Shown here: one piece after another, positions 15,934 to 24,501 of the stretch | How the letters are laid out: every line of letters begins with the position of its first letter | Numbering within the stretch: position 1 is the first letter of the stretch | From: Afipia carboxidovorans OM5 | GTDB lineage: Bacteria; Pseudomonadota; Alphaproteobacteria; Rhizobiales; Xanthobacteraceae | Direction: 5' to 3' | DNA length: 64,000 bases | NCBI RefSeq assembly: GCF_000218565.1 | Contig: NC_015684.1 | Span: forward strand, 3,224,001 to 3,288,000 | The notes under the pieces: generated by a model | What the model was told of the DNA's origin: nothing | The model's input: the letters and a program-made list of their open reading frames with translations, nothing else | Database searches by the model: none | Position numbers and translations under genes: made by a program

Positions 15934-16093
15934 GCTCCCTCACCTCTCCCCGGCGGGGAGAGGTCGGCGAGTGAAGCGAGCCGGGTGAGGGGGACTAGGT
16001 ATTCAATCGAGGCATTTAGAGCCCCTCACCCCAACCCTCTCCCCCATAAGAGCGTTTACGCTCGTCTTCGACGAGCTATGGGGAGAGGGAGCG
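15934..16093. repeat. Intergenic palindromic repeats, copy C (composite)
   Basis: Two elements stand back to back in the 362-base hss to 16171 gap. The first reads CCCTCACCTCTCCCC-GG-CGGGGAGAGG and GGGTGAGGGGG. The second reads CCCCTCACCCCAACCCTCTC, then CCCATAAGAGCG... and ends CTATGGGGAGAGGGAG. They belong to the same family as copies A and B. Apart from the hss terminator, nothing else is seen in this gap. Confidence 0.7.
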
Positions 16094-16170
16094 CATTGCG
16101 ATTGTTGCTCGCATTGGAGCAAACACGGACGCCCGGTGTAAAACCGCGCGTGCCCCGTTATCAGCCGTTA

Positions 16171-16506
16171 TTACTTCCGCACCGGCTCGCCCATCTTCTC
16201 GGCGGGCGCCGCGGGAAGCGCAGGAGCCGCACCCGACTTCTGCGCGTCAGGGTCCGGCCGCGCGGGCTCCGGTGGCGGTGTCGTCGGCCGCGTGCCGCCC
16301 GGCTTCGACTCGGCCGGGCCATCCGTTTTGCCTGCGGGCGCTTGAGGCGCGGGCTTGTCCTGCTCCGGCACCGTTGCCTGCGCGAGCTCGCTCTGCGCCG
16401 ACAATTTCGACAGCGACAGACCCGTCACGACGAGGCCCATCGTCACCAGAACGGCTGCAACCGTGAGATCGATGCCAAGCGGATTTTTCTTGTTGTCGGC
16501 TGCCAC
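16171..16506 (-). CDS. Pro/Ala-rich single-pass membrane protein
   Basis: The 111-residue protein starts at a GTG with a good AAGGAGAC ribosome binding site. One hydrophobic segment (about residues 13-32) follows a polar N-terminus. The rest is low-complexity Pro/Ala/Lys/Glu, likely extracytoplasmic and extended, ending EKMGEPVRK. There is no recognised domain. It lies 83 bases after mgtC on the same strand, so it may be the last gene of that transcript. Function unknown. Confidence 0.6.
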   Translation of the reverse strand: MAADNKKNPLGIDLTVAAVLVTMGLVVTGLSLSKLSAQSELAQATVPEQDKPAPQAPAGKTDGPAESKPGGTRPTTPPPEPARPDPDAQKSGAAPALPAAPAEKMGEPVRK

Positions 16507-16589
16507 GGGCGTCTCCTTGTTCGCGAGGGCAACGAGAACGAAACGGCAAAGTTCCCGTGCGCGGGAACCGGATCAACACGGAAGCCGGT

Positions 16590-17306
16590 TCAATCCCCGG
16601 TGCTGACGTCCCACGTCACATGCCGCACGCCCGGCTGACGGGCAATCTCCGCGGTCACGCGATCAAGATCCTCGGCATCCACCGAGGTGCTGACCAGCGT
16701 CGCAAGAATTTCGACGGTGTCTTCGCTGCGGGTGACAAGCTCGACATCGCCGACCGGATAACTCGCGGCTTCGAGCTTCTCCACGATCACGTCGCGCAGT
16801 GCTGCCGCCGCGCCCGCATCGGCGGTAACGACGACCTCGCAGATGCCCTCCGACGTGCGCTCGTTGAGCGGGCTGCGATTGATCGCATTGACGAGCGGCC
16901 GCAGCAACGTGTTACCGGCAAGGACGAACACCGTCAGCGCACCGGCCTGCGCGATCATGTCCGCGCCGGCGCAACAGCCCACCGCCGCCGAGCCCCACAG
17001 CGTCGCCGCGGTATTGAGGCCGCGCACGTTCATGCCGTCTTTCATGATGACGCCGGCGCCGAGAAAGCCGATGCCCGACACGACATAAGCGATGACGCGC
17101 ACGCTGCCGTCCGCGCCGGCAAGATGCATCGCAAGATCGACGAAGGCGGCAGCGCCGACAGCCACCAGCACATTGGTGCGCAGTCCCGCAGTGCGCAGCC
17201 GGTATTGCCGCTCCGCACCGATCAGCGCGCCGAAAAAGAACGCCGACGCCAGGCTCGCCAGCGTGTCGAAGAAATCGAACAACTGAAACGTCGTGAGAAA
17301 CCGCAT
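16590..17306 (-). CDS. MgtC/SapB family membrane protein
   Basis: The 238-residue protein has five hydrophobic segments in the N-terminal two thirds, with the MgtC/SapB marks FFFGALIGAERQYR, AGLRTNVLVAVGAAAFV and SGIGFLGAGVIMKDG, then RGLNTAATLWGSAAVG. A soluble ACT-like C-terminal domain follows (about 150-238). MgtC proteins are linked to Mg2+-limited growth and modulation of F-type ATPase in pathogens; environmental homologues are less clear. The ATG is only 9 bases after the WD40 gene stop, suggesting co-transcription with the zinc operon. Confidence 0.85.
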   Translation of the reverse strand: MRFLTTFQLFDFFDTLASLASAFFFGALIGAERQYRLRTAGLRTNVLVAVGAAAFVDLAMHLAGADGSVRVIAYVVSGIGFLGAGVIMKDGMNVRGLNTAATLWGSAAVGCCAGADMIAQAGALTVFVLAGNTLLRPLVNAINRSPLNERTSEGICEVVVTADAGAAAALRDVIVEKLEAASYPVGDVELVTRSEDTVEILATLVSTSVDAEDLDRVTAEIARQPGVRHVTWDVSTGD

Positions 17307-17315
17307 GCCGCTCTC

Positions 17316-18329
17316 TTACAGCGGCATCAGGCCCGCGTCACCATCGTCCGTGGCAAAGGCGAGCAGCGAGCCTTCGGCATTCCACGCCAGCGCCGAAACC
17401 TGCTCGCCGCCGTTGCGGCGCACGAGAATCTCGGCACCATCCTGAATGCGCACCATCAAAATGGTGCCGTCGCTATAGCCCGCGGCGAGAATGTCGCTGG
17501 TCGGATGACAGGCCACCGCCGTCACTTTCGCCTGCAGCGGCGCAAGCATCGCGGGCTCCTTGCCCATCGGGCCATCCTTGCTGCCGAACGGCCACAGGAT
17601 CACGGTATCCGCACCGGAGGTGGCGAGCAGCTTGCCGCCGACGCTCCACGACATCGAGCGCACGCGGCTCGGATAGCCGGTCATCCGCATATGCTTGGCA
17701 TCCGCGAGCCGCCAGCCGTGCAGCGCGGGCTCGTGCATCGCGGTGACGAGAAAGCGGTTGTCCGCACTGAAGGCGACCGCGAGATGCGAGCCTTTCCACT
17801 CCAGCACTTCCGGGGTCGCCGCCATGTTCGGAAACCACAGCGTCACACCATTGTAATGCGCAATCGCAAGTCGCAGCCCTTTCGGCGCGAACGCCAAGCC
17901 GCCGACGGTCGAGGGCGCGTCGAACGACTTCTCCGTGTCCTTCACTTTGACGAACGCGGTCTTGCCCGCCGACCACGCTACCGCACCGTCCGCATGAACG
18001 GCGACATTGTCGATCCAGCGATGGCGCGCGTCGGTCGCGAGCGTCTCGATTGTGCCCTTGGCATCGATCGCCACGACCTTGCCGTCGTCACCGCCGGTGA
18101 CGAGACGCTTGCCGTCGGACGTCGCGCACAGGATGCCGCCGCCGTGCACGTTGAACGGCGTCGCGTTGGCCTTGTCATCGACAAGCACCACGCTCTCCTC
18201 GCCGTTCACGAACGCCGCAACGTCGCCGATGAAATGCACCGCGGTCGCGGGCGCCTTCAGATCGATCTTGAGGACACGATCGGTGACAGAGGCGACAGTG
18301 CCGCCGGGGGACTCGAAGCTCGACATCAT
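17316..18329 (-). CDS. WD40-repeat protein of the zinc operon
   Basis: The 337-residue protein is built of repeated beta-propeller units with recurring cores such as GKRLVTGGDDGKVVAID, GGKLLATSGADTVILWPF and SDILAAGYSDGTILMVRI, consistent with about seven blades. No signal peptide is seen, so it is probably cytoplasmic. It lies 24 bases downstream of the CobW GTPase gene, and such CobW-WD40 pairs recur in alphaproteobacterial Zur regulons. An inferred role is a scaffold or client in zinc delivery. The start has two adjacent ATGs; the first is used here. Confidence 0.85.
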   Translation of the reverse strand: MMSSFESPGGTVASVTDRVLKIDLKAPATAVHFIGDVAAFVNGEESVVLVDDKANATPFNVHGGGILCATSDGKRLVTGGDDGKVVAIDAKGTIETLATDARHRWIDNVAVHADGAVAWSAGKTAFVKVKDTEKSFDAPSTVGGLAFAPKGLRLAIAHYNGVTLWFPNMAATPEVLEWKGSHLAVAFSADNRFLVTAMHEPALHGWRLADAKHMRMTGYPSRVRSMSWSVGGKLLATSGADTVILWPFGSKDGPMGKEPAMLAPLQAKVTAVACHPTSDILAAGYSDGTILMVRIQDGAEILVRRNGGEQVSALAWNAEGSLLAFATDDGDAGLMPL

Positions 18330-18353
18330 GCAACCGTGGTCATGCGATCGTCG

Positions 18354-19460
18354 TTATGCGATTGTTTTGGCGAAGCCTTCGCGAATCCGCTCTTCGGGCA
18401 GTTCGCGGCCGATGAAGACAACGCGGCTCTCGCGCTTCTCATCCGGCTTCCATTTCCGCTGATGATCGCCTTCGAGCATCATGTGCACGCCCTGGAAGAC
18501 GTAGCGATCCTCGTCATCCTTGAAGGCAAGGATGCCCTTGGAGCGCAAAATCTTCGCGCCGTCAGTCGCGATCAGCTCCTGCAGCCACGGCATGAACTTC
18601 ATCGGGTCGAGTGGCTTGTCGGAGCGCAGCGACAGCGACTGCATGTCCTCGTCATGATAGTGCTTCATGCCATGACCATGATCGTGATCATGGTGATGAT
18701 GGTCGTGACCATGGTCGTGATCGTGCGCGCCGCAGCCGCAATCCGGGCCGTGCTCATGATCGTGATCGTGATGATGGTGGTGATCGTGGCCCTCGTCCTT
18801 GAGGAAGGCGGGCTCGAGATCGAGAACGCGGTCGAGATCGAACGCACCGCGTCCCAACACGTCGGAGAGCTTCACCGCACAGCGCTCGGTCCGGTGCAGC
18901 GTGGCGTAAGGATTGATTGCGCGGATACGGCCCTCGACCTCGGCCAGTTCGTCCTTGCTGACGAGGTCGATCTTGTTGAGCACGATGACGTCGGCGAACG
19001 CGATCTGGTTCTTGGCCTCCGGCGCATCCTTCAGCCGCTCGCTCAGGTATTTGGCGTCCGCCACCGTCACCACGGCGTCGAGCGCCGTTCTGCCGCTGAC
19101 CTCTTCGTCGACGAAGAAGGTCTGCGCCACCGGCGCGGGATCGGCGAGGCCGGTCGTTTCCAGAATGATGGCGTCGAACTTGCCCTTGCGCTTCATCAAC
19201 CCGTCGATGATACGCACGAGGTCGCCGCGCACCGTGCAACAGACGCAGCCATTGTTCATCTCGAACACTTCCTCGTCGGCGCCGACGATGAGGTCGTTGT
19301 CGATGCCGATCTCGCCGAATTCGTTGACGATCACCGCATATTTCTGCCCGTGATTTTCGGACAGGATGCGATTGAGAAGCGTGGTCTTGCCGGCGCCGAG
19401 ATAGCCGGTGAGGACGGTGACGGGGATTTTCGGGGAAGCGTCAGACGTGGAATCAGACAT
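18354..19460 (-). CDS. CobW/ZNG1-type GTPase, zinc metallochaperone
   Basis: The 368-residue GTPase has Walker A GYLGAGKTTLL, the metal-binding CxCC motif in NNGCVCCTVRGDL, switch region ETTGLADPAPV, and NKIDL for guanine recognition. A long His/Asp-rich insert near residues 225-270 (HDHHHHHDHDHEHG and more) precedes the CobW C-terminal domain (VFQGVHMMLEGDHQRKW). Members of this group deliver Zn2+ to client proteins under zinc limitation. The ATG at 19460 with CGGAG before it is preferred to one five codons upstream. It lies 41 bases after znuA, in the Zur-type operon. Confidence 0.9.
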   Translation of the reverse strand: MSDSTSDASPKIPVTVLTGYLGAGKTTLLNRILSENHGQKYAVIVNEFGEIGIDNDLIVGADEEVFEMNNGCVCCTVRGDLVRIIDGLMKRKGKFDAIILETTGLADPAPVAQTFFVDEEVSGRTALDAVVTVADAKYLSERLKDAPEAKNQIAFADVIVLNKIDLVSKDELAEVEGRIRAINPYATLHRTERCAVKLSDVLGRGAFDLDRVLDLEPAFLKDEGHDHHHHHDHDHEHGPDCGCGAHDHDHGHDHHHHDHDHGHGMKHYHDEDMQSLSLRSDKPLDPMKFMPWLQELIATDGAKILRSKGILAFKDDEDRYVFQGVHMMLEGDHQRKWKPDEKRESRVVFIGRELPEERIREGFAKTIA

Positions 19461-19501
19461 GGAAACTCCGGACACGCGAATGCACGCGAGGCCGGTCTGC
19501 C

Positions 19502-20434
19502 CTAGCCTGTCAGCGCGCTGGTGAGAGCCTTTATATTGTGCCGGACGAGGTCAATGTAAGTGGGTACGGGGCCGTTTTTCGCGCTCAGACTGTCGGAAAA
19601 CAGGCTGCCGCCGATTTTAACCCCGGTCTCGGCGGCAATCCGGCGGACCAGCCGCGGATCGGAGATGTTTTCCAGAAACACCGCCGGGATTTTGTCTTTC
19701 CGGATCTGGGTGATGATCGCGGCGACGTCGCGCGCGCTCGGCTCGGAATCGGTCGAGACGCCCTGCGGCGCCATGAACGCAATGCCATAAGCGGCGGCAA
19801 AATAGCCGAACGCCTCATGGCTCGAGATCACGCGCCGCCGCTCCGGAGGAATGCTCGCCACCGCCTCGCGCACCTCGCGATCGAGCGCATCGAGCGCAGT
19901 GAGATAGGCGTCGGCATTGCGACGGTAAATGTCCGCACCTTCAGCATCCGCCGCGATCAGCGCATCGCGGATGTTGGCGACGTAGACTTTTGCGTTCGCG
20001 ACCGATTGCCAGGCGTGCGGATCGTCGCCCTCCCCGTGGTCATGGCCGTGCCCATGATCGTGGCCCTCCGCCTCGCTCTTCAGCGGCACGATGCCTTTGG
20101 TGGCGACAACCAGATTGGCTTTCCCACCTGAGGCCCGCACCAGACGCGGCAGCCAGCCTTCCAGCCCGAGGCCGTTGACGACCACGAGTTTCGCCGCAGC
20201 CACCCGCCGTCCATCGGCCGGCAACGGCGTATAGACATGTGTGTCGCTGTCCGGCCCGACGAGCGACATGACCTCGACCCGGTCGCCGCCGACATTGCGG
20301 ACGAAATCCGCCAGGATGGAAAAGCTCGCGACGACTTTCAGCGGCGCTTTCGGGGCTGCTTGCGCGCGCACCGATTGCGGCCGCACAAACATAGTTGCGG
20401 CGAGACCACCCGCGATGAAAGCCCTACGCTTCAA
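19502..20434 (-). CDS. znuA: Zinc ABC transporter substrate-binding protein
   Basis: The 310-residue periplasmic protein starts MKRRAFIAGG with a signal peptide ending near VRAQA. Family features are VVASFSILADFVRNVGGD, the first ligand region SDTHVYTPLPAD, a His-rich loop (EGHDHGHGHDHGEGDDPHAW) typical of zinc rather than manganese binders, the ISSHEAFGYFAAAYG ligand helix and the C-terminal GGSLFSDSLS ligand region. It captures Zn2+ for ZnuBC. The gene overlaps znuB by 11 bases. Confidence 0.93.
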   Translation of the reverse strand: MKRRAFIAGGLAATMFVRPQSVRAQAAPKAPLKVVASFSILADFVRNVGGDRVEVMSLVGPDSDTHVYTPLPADGRRVAAAKLVVVNGLGLEGWLPRLVRASGGKANLVVATKGIVPLKSEAEGHDHGHGHDHGEGDDPHAWQSVANAKVYVANIRDALIAADAEGADIYRRNADAYLTALDALDREVREAVASIPPERRRVISSHEAFGYFAAAYGIAFMAPQGVSTDSEPSARDVAAIITQIRKDKIPAVFLENISDPRLVRRIAAETGVKIGGSLFSDSLSAKNGPVPTYIDLVRHNIKALTSALTG

Positions 20435-21296
20435 GATGGCCTCGCATCAGGCGGCGGCGCAGAACGCCATCGACACTGCCGAACAGCACCGAGATCACAT
20501 AGAGCACCGCGGCGCTCAGGATGATCGCGGGTCCCGAGGGCACCTTGCTCGCAAACGACAGCACAAGGCCCGCATAACCGGAGGCAATCGCGGCCAGTGT
20601 CGCAATCACGATCATGCCGCTGATGTCGCGCGACCAGAACCGCGCGATGCCCGCAGGCAAAATCATCAAACCGACCGCGAGCAGCGTGCCGAGCGCCTGA
20701 AAGCCGCTGACGAGGCTCACCACCACGAGCGCGAGAAACGTCAGATGCGCCAGCCCGCCGCTCCGGCTGACGGTGCGCAGAAACAGGGGATCGACGCATT
20801 CGGCAACCAGCGGCCGATAGATCAATGCGAGCAGCGCAAGCGTGATCGTGCTGTTGATGGCGATCACCATCAGCGCATCGTCGTCGAGCGCGAGGATGTT
20901 GCCGAACAGCACATGCAACAGATCGATGTTGGTGCCGCGCACCGAGACGATGGTGACGCCGAGCGCCAGCGACACCAGATAGAAAGCCGCGAGCGAGGCA
21001 TCCTCTTTCAGCGCGGTCACGCGCGCGAGCACGCCCGCGAAGATCGCGACCGCGAAGCCGGCAACGAGGCCGCCGAGCGTCATCGCGACGAGGTCGAGTC
21101 CGAACAGCAGGAAGCCGACCGCGACGCCGGGCAGGATCGCATGCGCCATCGCATCGCCGACGAGGCTCATCCGCCGCAGCATCAGGAAGACGCCGACCGG
21201 CGCACCGCCGAGCGCCAGCGCCACGGTGCCCGCAAGCGCGCGGCGCATGAACTCGAATTCGGCAAAGGGGCCGATCAGCGTGTCGTAAAGGAGCAT
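20424..21296 (-). CDS. znuB: Zinc ABC transporter permease
   Basis: The 290-residue protein has about eight membrane segments and the ABC-3 family signature around MRRMSLVGDAMAHAILPGVA, with TLLAVGLMILPAGIARFW later. It forms the channel of the ZnuABC importer in the inner membrane. The ATG at 21296 is 3 bases from the znuC stop, with an upstream overlap arrangement that implies translational coupling. Confidence 0.93.
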   Translation of the reverse strand: MLLYDTLIGPFAEFEFMRRALAGTVALALGGAPVGVFLMLRRMSLVGDAMAHAILPGVAVGFLLFGLDLVAMTLGGLVAGFAVAIFAGVLARVTALKEDASLAAFYLVSLALGVTIVSVRGTNIDLLHVLFGNILALDDDALMVIAINSTITLALLALIYRPLVAECVDPLFLRTVSRSGGLAHLTFLALVVVSLVSGFQALGTLLAVGLMILPAGIARFWSRDISGMIVIATLAAIASGYAGLVLSFASKVPSGPAIILSAAVLYVISVLFGSVDGVLRRRLMRGHLEA

Positions 21297-21299
21297 GAT

Positions 21300-22049
21300 T
21301 CAGGCCGCCTTTGACGGCGCGGCGCACGGAGCCGCCGCATCATCGAAGGCCTCGCACATCTGCCGCGCGCGGGCGAGATGTTCGGCCGTCAGCACGTCGC
21401 GGGTCTTGCCCCACGCCACCGGCGTGCGCGCCAGCAGCAGCGTTTCGGGGAAGGTTTCGCGGACGCTGTCGAGATCATGCAGCGCCGCCAGCACGGTGCG
21501 CCGCTCGCGATGCCATTGCAGCACCAGTGTCGTGAGATCGGCGACAGTCCTGGCATCGATGGCGTTGAACGGCTCGTCGAGCACGATCAGCCGCGCATCC
21601 TGCAGGATGACGCGGGCGAACAGCATCCGCTGCATCTGCCCGCCGGAGAGCGTGCCGATCGGCCGGCGCTCGAAGCCGCTGAGCCCCACGGTCGAAATCG
21701 CAGCCTTGATCGCGGCGCGGTCGCGCGCGCCAAAACCGCCGAACGCGCCCTTGCGTCGCCACAGCCCGAGCCCGACGAAATCGAACACCGAGATCGGGAA
21801 ATCGCGGTCGATGTCGGCGCTCTGTGGCAGATAGGCAATCTCGCGCGAGGTCATCCCGGCAAGCTCGATGCTGCCGGAGAGCGGCTTGAGAAGGCCGACG
21901 GTGCCGCGGAACAGCGTGGATTTCCCCGCGCCGTTCGGCCCCACCACCGCCAGCAGCGCGCCTTCCGGCACCGTCCCGCTCAGATGATGAACGGCGGGGT
22001 GACGGTCATAGCCGAGCGTCAGATCGCGAAAGGTGATGCGCCCGCTCAC
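21300..22049 (-). CDS. znuC: Zinc ABC transporter ATP-binding protein
   Basis: The 249-residue ATPase shows Walker A GPNGAGKST, Q-loop YLPQSADIDRDFP, signature LSGGQMQR, and Walker B ARLIVLDEPF followed by the H-loop AALHDLD. The start chosen is GTG at 22047-22049, which overlaps the stop of the upstream His-rich gene as GTGA. The open frame continues upstream, but that is out-of-frame coding sequence of the His-rich protein. Confidence 0.92.
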   Translation of the reverse strand: MSGRITFRDLTLGYDRHPAVHHLSGTVPEGALLAVVGPNGAGKSTLFRGTVGLLKPLSGSIELAGMTSREIAYLPQSADIDRDFPISVFDFVGLGLWRRKGAFGGFGARDRAAIKAAISTVGLSGFERRPIGTLSGGQMQRMLFARVILQDARLIVLDEPFNAIDARTVADLTTLVLQWHRERRTVLAALHDLDSVRETFPETLLLARTPVAWGKTRDVLTAEHLARARQMCEAFDDAAAPCAAPSKAA

Positions 22050-22294
22050 ACCGCCCTCATCGAGGCAAGAATGACAATCCAGAGCCCGGCCACGACGACC
22101 AGTGCGCCACCGAGGCGGCCTGCCAGCCCCATGCGCAGGATTGACCAGGGCGCCGCCTGAGTGGGGTGTGGCATCGAGGGGGCATGGTGATGCCCGGCGC
22201 ACGGCGTGGCCGCAGGCGCTTCCGCAGGGCGCCCGTGGTCATGGCCACAGGCGGGAGCGTGACCCGAATGGGAGTGATCCGGACCATGTGCCAT
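22046..22294 (-). CDS. His-rich single-pass protein, first gene of the zinc operon
   Basis: The 82-residue product has a polar N-terminal half with about 14 His residues (MAHGPDHSHSGHAPACGHDH, then CAGHHHAPSMPH) and one C-terminal membrane helix (about residues 55-78). Its GTGA overlap with znuC and position next to a Zur-type operator tie it to zinc uptake. It may be a membrane-anchored zinc buffer or a hand-over partner for ZnuABC. No named family is recognised. It would be easy to miss because of its size and overlap. Confidence 0.75.
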   Translation of the reverse strand: MAHGPDHSHSGHAPACGHDHGRPAEAPAATPCAGHHHAPSMPHPTQAAPWSILRMGLAGRLGGALVVVAGLWIVILASMRAV

Positions 22295-22335
22295 CTAAGA
22301 TGCCTCGCAATGCCGCTCCGCGAGCAGCCAGTAAT

Positions 22336-22348
22336 GTTATATTATAAC
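22336..22348. promoter_or_regulatory. Zur-type operator
   Basis: GTTATA-T-TATAAC is a perfect 13-base palindrome in the AT-rich context AATGTTATATTATAACGC, 42 bases upstream of the first gene of the zinc operon. It matches the known form of alphaproteobacterial and enterobacterial Zur boxes (GTTATAnTATAAC). Zur with zinc bound would repress the operon. zur itself is not in the window. Confidence 0.88.
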
Positions 22349-22400
22349 GCTTATGGCGGTGACAAGGGCTACTCTGCGCCTCGGCTAATGCCTTATTCTG

Positions 22401-22775
22401 TCAGGAGAAATGCCGGACGACAGCGAGCCCTGCGACCAGCCCGATGATACCGAGCGCCACCGAGCCCACGACGTAGCCCAGCGCCGCGCCCCAGGCGCCG
22501 CGCTCGTACAGCGTCACCGCATCGAGCGAGAACGAGGAGAACGTGGTGTAGCCGCCGAGCAGGCCGACCATGACGAACAGCCGCCATGGCTGCGCGGCCG
22601 CGCCCTTGAAGGCGAGATAGCCGGCGATCAGCCCCATCACCAGCGAGCCGGTGATGTTGATAAGGAACGTGCCGATCGGAAATCCCAGCCCGAACAGGCG
22701 GACGCAAAGCTCATTGACGGCGTGGCGCAGCGACGCGCCGATCCCACCGCCCACAAAGATCAGCAGATAATTCAT
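22401..22775 (-). CDS. crcB: Fluoride ion channel CrcB/FluC
   Basis: The 124-residue four-helix protein carries the Fluc motifs GGGIGASLRH, TFLINITGSLVMG and GLLGGYTTFSSFSLD (the Phe and Thr/Ser residues of the fluoride pore). Fluc channels are dual-topology dimers that let cytoplasmic F- leak out. I looked for the conserved fluoride riboswitch upstream and did not find it. It lies after the sodB terminator on the same strand. Confidence 0.93.
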   Translation of the reverse strand: MNYLLIFVGGGIGASLRHAVNELCVRLFGLGFPIGTFLINITGSLVMGLIAGYLAFKGAAAQPWRLFVMVGLLGGYTTFSSFSLDAVTLYERGAWGAALGYVVGSVALGIIGLVAGLAVVRHFS

Positions 22776-22832
22776 TTGCCCCCCGCATCGGTTTCAGCGG
22801 CTCGCCGCCCTCGAAGGCCCGGACCCCACACT

Positions 22833-22868
22833 AGCAAAAACAAAAGGGCGGCATCACTGCCGCCCTTT
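22833..22868 (-). terminator. Intrinsic terminator of sodB
   Basis: AAAGGGCGGC (22843-22852) pairs with GCCGCCCTTT (22859-22868) around ATCACT. On the minus strand it is followed by TGTTTTTG. It lies 55 bases after the sodB stop and before crcB. Confidence 0.9.
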
Positions 22869-22922
22869 GCATAAAATTCGAACTTTGCCGCAACGGCTGA
22901 AAGCTTAGGAAGCCGCCACTTT

Positions 22923-23522
22923 TTAGGAAGCCTTGGAGAACAGTTCCTCGACATACTCCCAGTTCACCAGATGATCGACGAACGCCTTGAGGTAGTCGGG
23001 GCGGCGGTTGCGATAGTCGATGTAGTAGGAGTGCTCCCAGACGTCGACACCGAGGATCGGGCTTGCGCCGTGAACCAGCGGGTTCTCGCCGTTCGGGGTC
23101 TTGGAGACTTCGAGCTTGCCGTTCTTGACCGAGAGCCAGGCCCAGCCCGAGCCGAACTGGCCGGCACCGGCAGCGGCGAAATCAGCCTTGAACTTCTCGA
23201 AGCCGCCGAGATCCTCGTCGATCTTCTTGGCGAGCTTGCCCGGCAGCTTGGAGCCGCCGCCATTCGGCTTCATCCATTTCCAGAAAAGGGTGTGGTTATA
23301 GTGCTGCGCGGCGTTGTTGAACAAACCCTGGTTCTTGCCGAACGAGCCCTTGACGATGTCTTCGAGCGACTTGCCCTCGAATTCGGTGCCCTTGAGCAGG
23401 TTGTTGCCGTTGGTGACGTAGGCCTGATGATGCTTGTCGTGGTGGTACTCCAGTGTCTCCTTCGACATGTAAGGCTGGAGGGCATCATGGGCATACGGCA
23501 GGTCCGGAAGGGTAAAGGTCAT
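22923..23522 (-). CDS. sodB: Superoxide dismutase, iron type
   Basis: The 199-residue cytoplasmic enzyme dismutates superoxide. The metal ligands appear in ETLEYHHDKHHQAYV (His), NAAQHYNHTLFW (His) and the signature DVWEHSYYIDYRNRRPDYL (Asp and His). Gln in AAQHYNHT, in place of Gly, points to the iron-type enzyme. The ATG at 23520-23522 gives the usual N-terminus MTFTLPDLPYAHDAL; an ATG three codons upstream is possible. No strong Shine-Dalgarno is visible. Confidence 0.94.
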   Translation of the reverse strand: MTFTLPDLPYAHDALQPYMSKETLEYHHDKHHQAYVTNGNNLLKGTEFEGKSLEDIVKGSFGKNQGLFNNAAQHYNHTLFWKWMKPNGGGSKLPGKLAKKIDEDLGGFEKFKADFAAAGAGQFGSGWAWLSVKNGKLEVSKTPNGENPLVHGASPILGVDVWEHSYYIDYRNRRPDYLKAFVDHLVNWEYVEELFSKAS

Positions 23523-23722
23523 GAGATACATCCGCGATCTTGAGAGGCACGAAACTTAACGGCGCGGACTATAGAAGGTTTCACCCAAGGAACATAGGAC
23601 CTTTAGCCCCTGCCATGCTCCCAAGGCAGGGGCATGACGCGACTCATGAAACATGCGATAGCCTTGTTCCGGAGCACTTTTCGGCCACGCTTTTCTGGCT
23701 CCCGCAGACGGCAAAACGCCCC

Positions 23723-24481
23723 ATGAAGCCTGTTCTCGTCGCGCTCGCTCTCGCCGCGCTCCTGCTTGCGCCGGATGCAAGGGCCGCCGAAATCCTCGTC
23801 ATGAGCGGCGGCGCGCCCAAGGACGTGCTGCTCGCGCTTGCACCAAAATTCGAAAGACTCACCGGACACCGCATCATCGCCCGGCACGAGCTGGTGTCGA
23901 ACCTGCGGCAGAGGATTCTCGAAGGCGATTATGCCGACGTCCTGCTGATGCCGGTCCCCGCACTCGACAATCTCGCCATCGTGCGGAAGATTCATAACGA
24001 GGGGCGCGCCACCTTCGGCATTCTCAAGCTCGTCGTCATCGCCAAGGCGGGCACGCCGCCCGCTGACATCTCGAGCGTCGAGGCTTTCCGCGAAGTGCTG
24101 CTGAAGGCGCCGTCGATCGTCTATTCGACGCCCGCCTCCACGCCGAGCGGTGCACACATTTCGAGCCTGGTGGCCAAGCTCGAAATTTCCGATATCGTCG
24201 ACCGCAAGGTGACCTATCGTCCGGCTCTCGAGGGCGGCGTCAGCATGGTGTCGGAAGGACAGGCTGCGATCGGTATCTATCCCGCAAGCGAAGTGGTCCA
24301 TGTCGACGGCATCACGCAGCTCGGCCCCCTGCCCGAGCCGCTGCAACTGTCGATCCTCTATGGCGGGGCGATCGCCACCACGAGCAAGGCCCCCGGCCCT
24401 GCCGCCGACTTCATCCGCTACCTGAGCGCACCGGAAAATCGCGCCGTGTGGCGGCACGAGGGTTTTGAAATTTCAAAGTAA
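23723..24481 (+). CDS. Periplasmic ModA-like substrate-binding protein
   Basis: The 252-residue protein has a signal peptide (MKPVLVALALAALLLAPDARAA) and a type II periplasmic binding fold, with SGGAPKDVLLALAPKFERLTGH and YADVLLMPVPALDNL, similar to molybdate-binding ModA proteins. It lacks a neighbouring permease or ATPase, so it may be an orphan binding protein or regulator of another system. The ligand is unknown; the family includes tungstate, molybdate and organic-acid binders. The start at 23723 leaves a perfect signal peptide. The next gene follows by 20 bases, so the two may be co-transcribed. Confidence 0.8.
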   Translation: MKPVLVALALAALLLAPDARAAEILVMSGGAPKDVLLALAPKFERLTGHRIIARHELVSNLRQRILEGDYADVLLMPVPALDNLAIVRKIHNEGRATFGILKLVVIAKAGTPPADISSVEAFREVLLKAPSIVYSTPASTPSGAHISSLVAKLEISDIVDRKVTYRPALEGGVSMVSEGQAAIGIYPASEVVHVDGITQLGPLPEPLQLSILYGGAIATTSKAPGPAADFIRYLSAPENRAVWRHEGFEISK

Positions 24482-24501
24482 CGTTTTCGAGGGACATCGA
24501 G

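Noticed and set aside
16580..16610. T-arm-like sequence CCGGTTCAATCCCCGG suggesting a tRNA
   Set aside because: It overlaps the end of mgtC and no acceptor, D or anticodon arms can be drawn around it.
16557..19505. 982-codon open frame on the plus strand
   Set aside because: It runs antisense through mgtC, the WD40 gene and cobW, whose motifs are clear; its own product is His/Arg-rich shadow sequence.
22776..22842. Fluoride riboswitch before crcB
   Set aside because: The conserved GGCGAUGG...pseudoknot pattern is not visible on the minus strand; the gap holds only the sodB terminator and a short GC-rich stretch.
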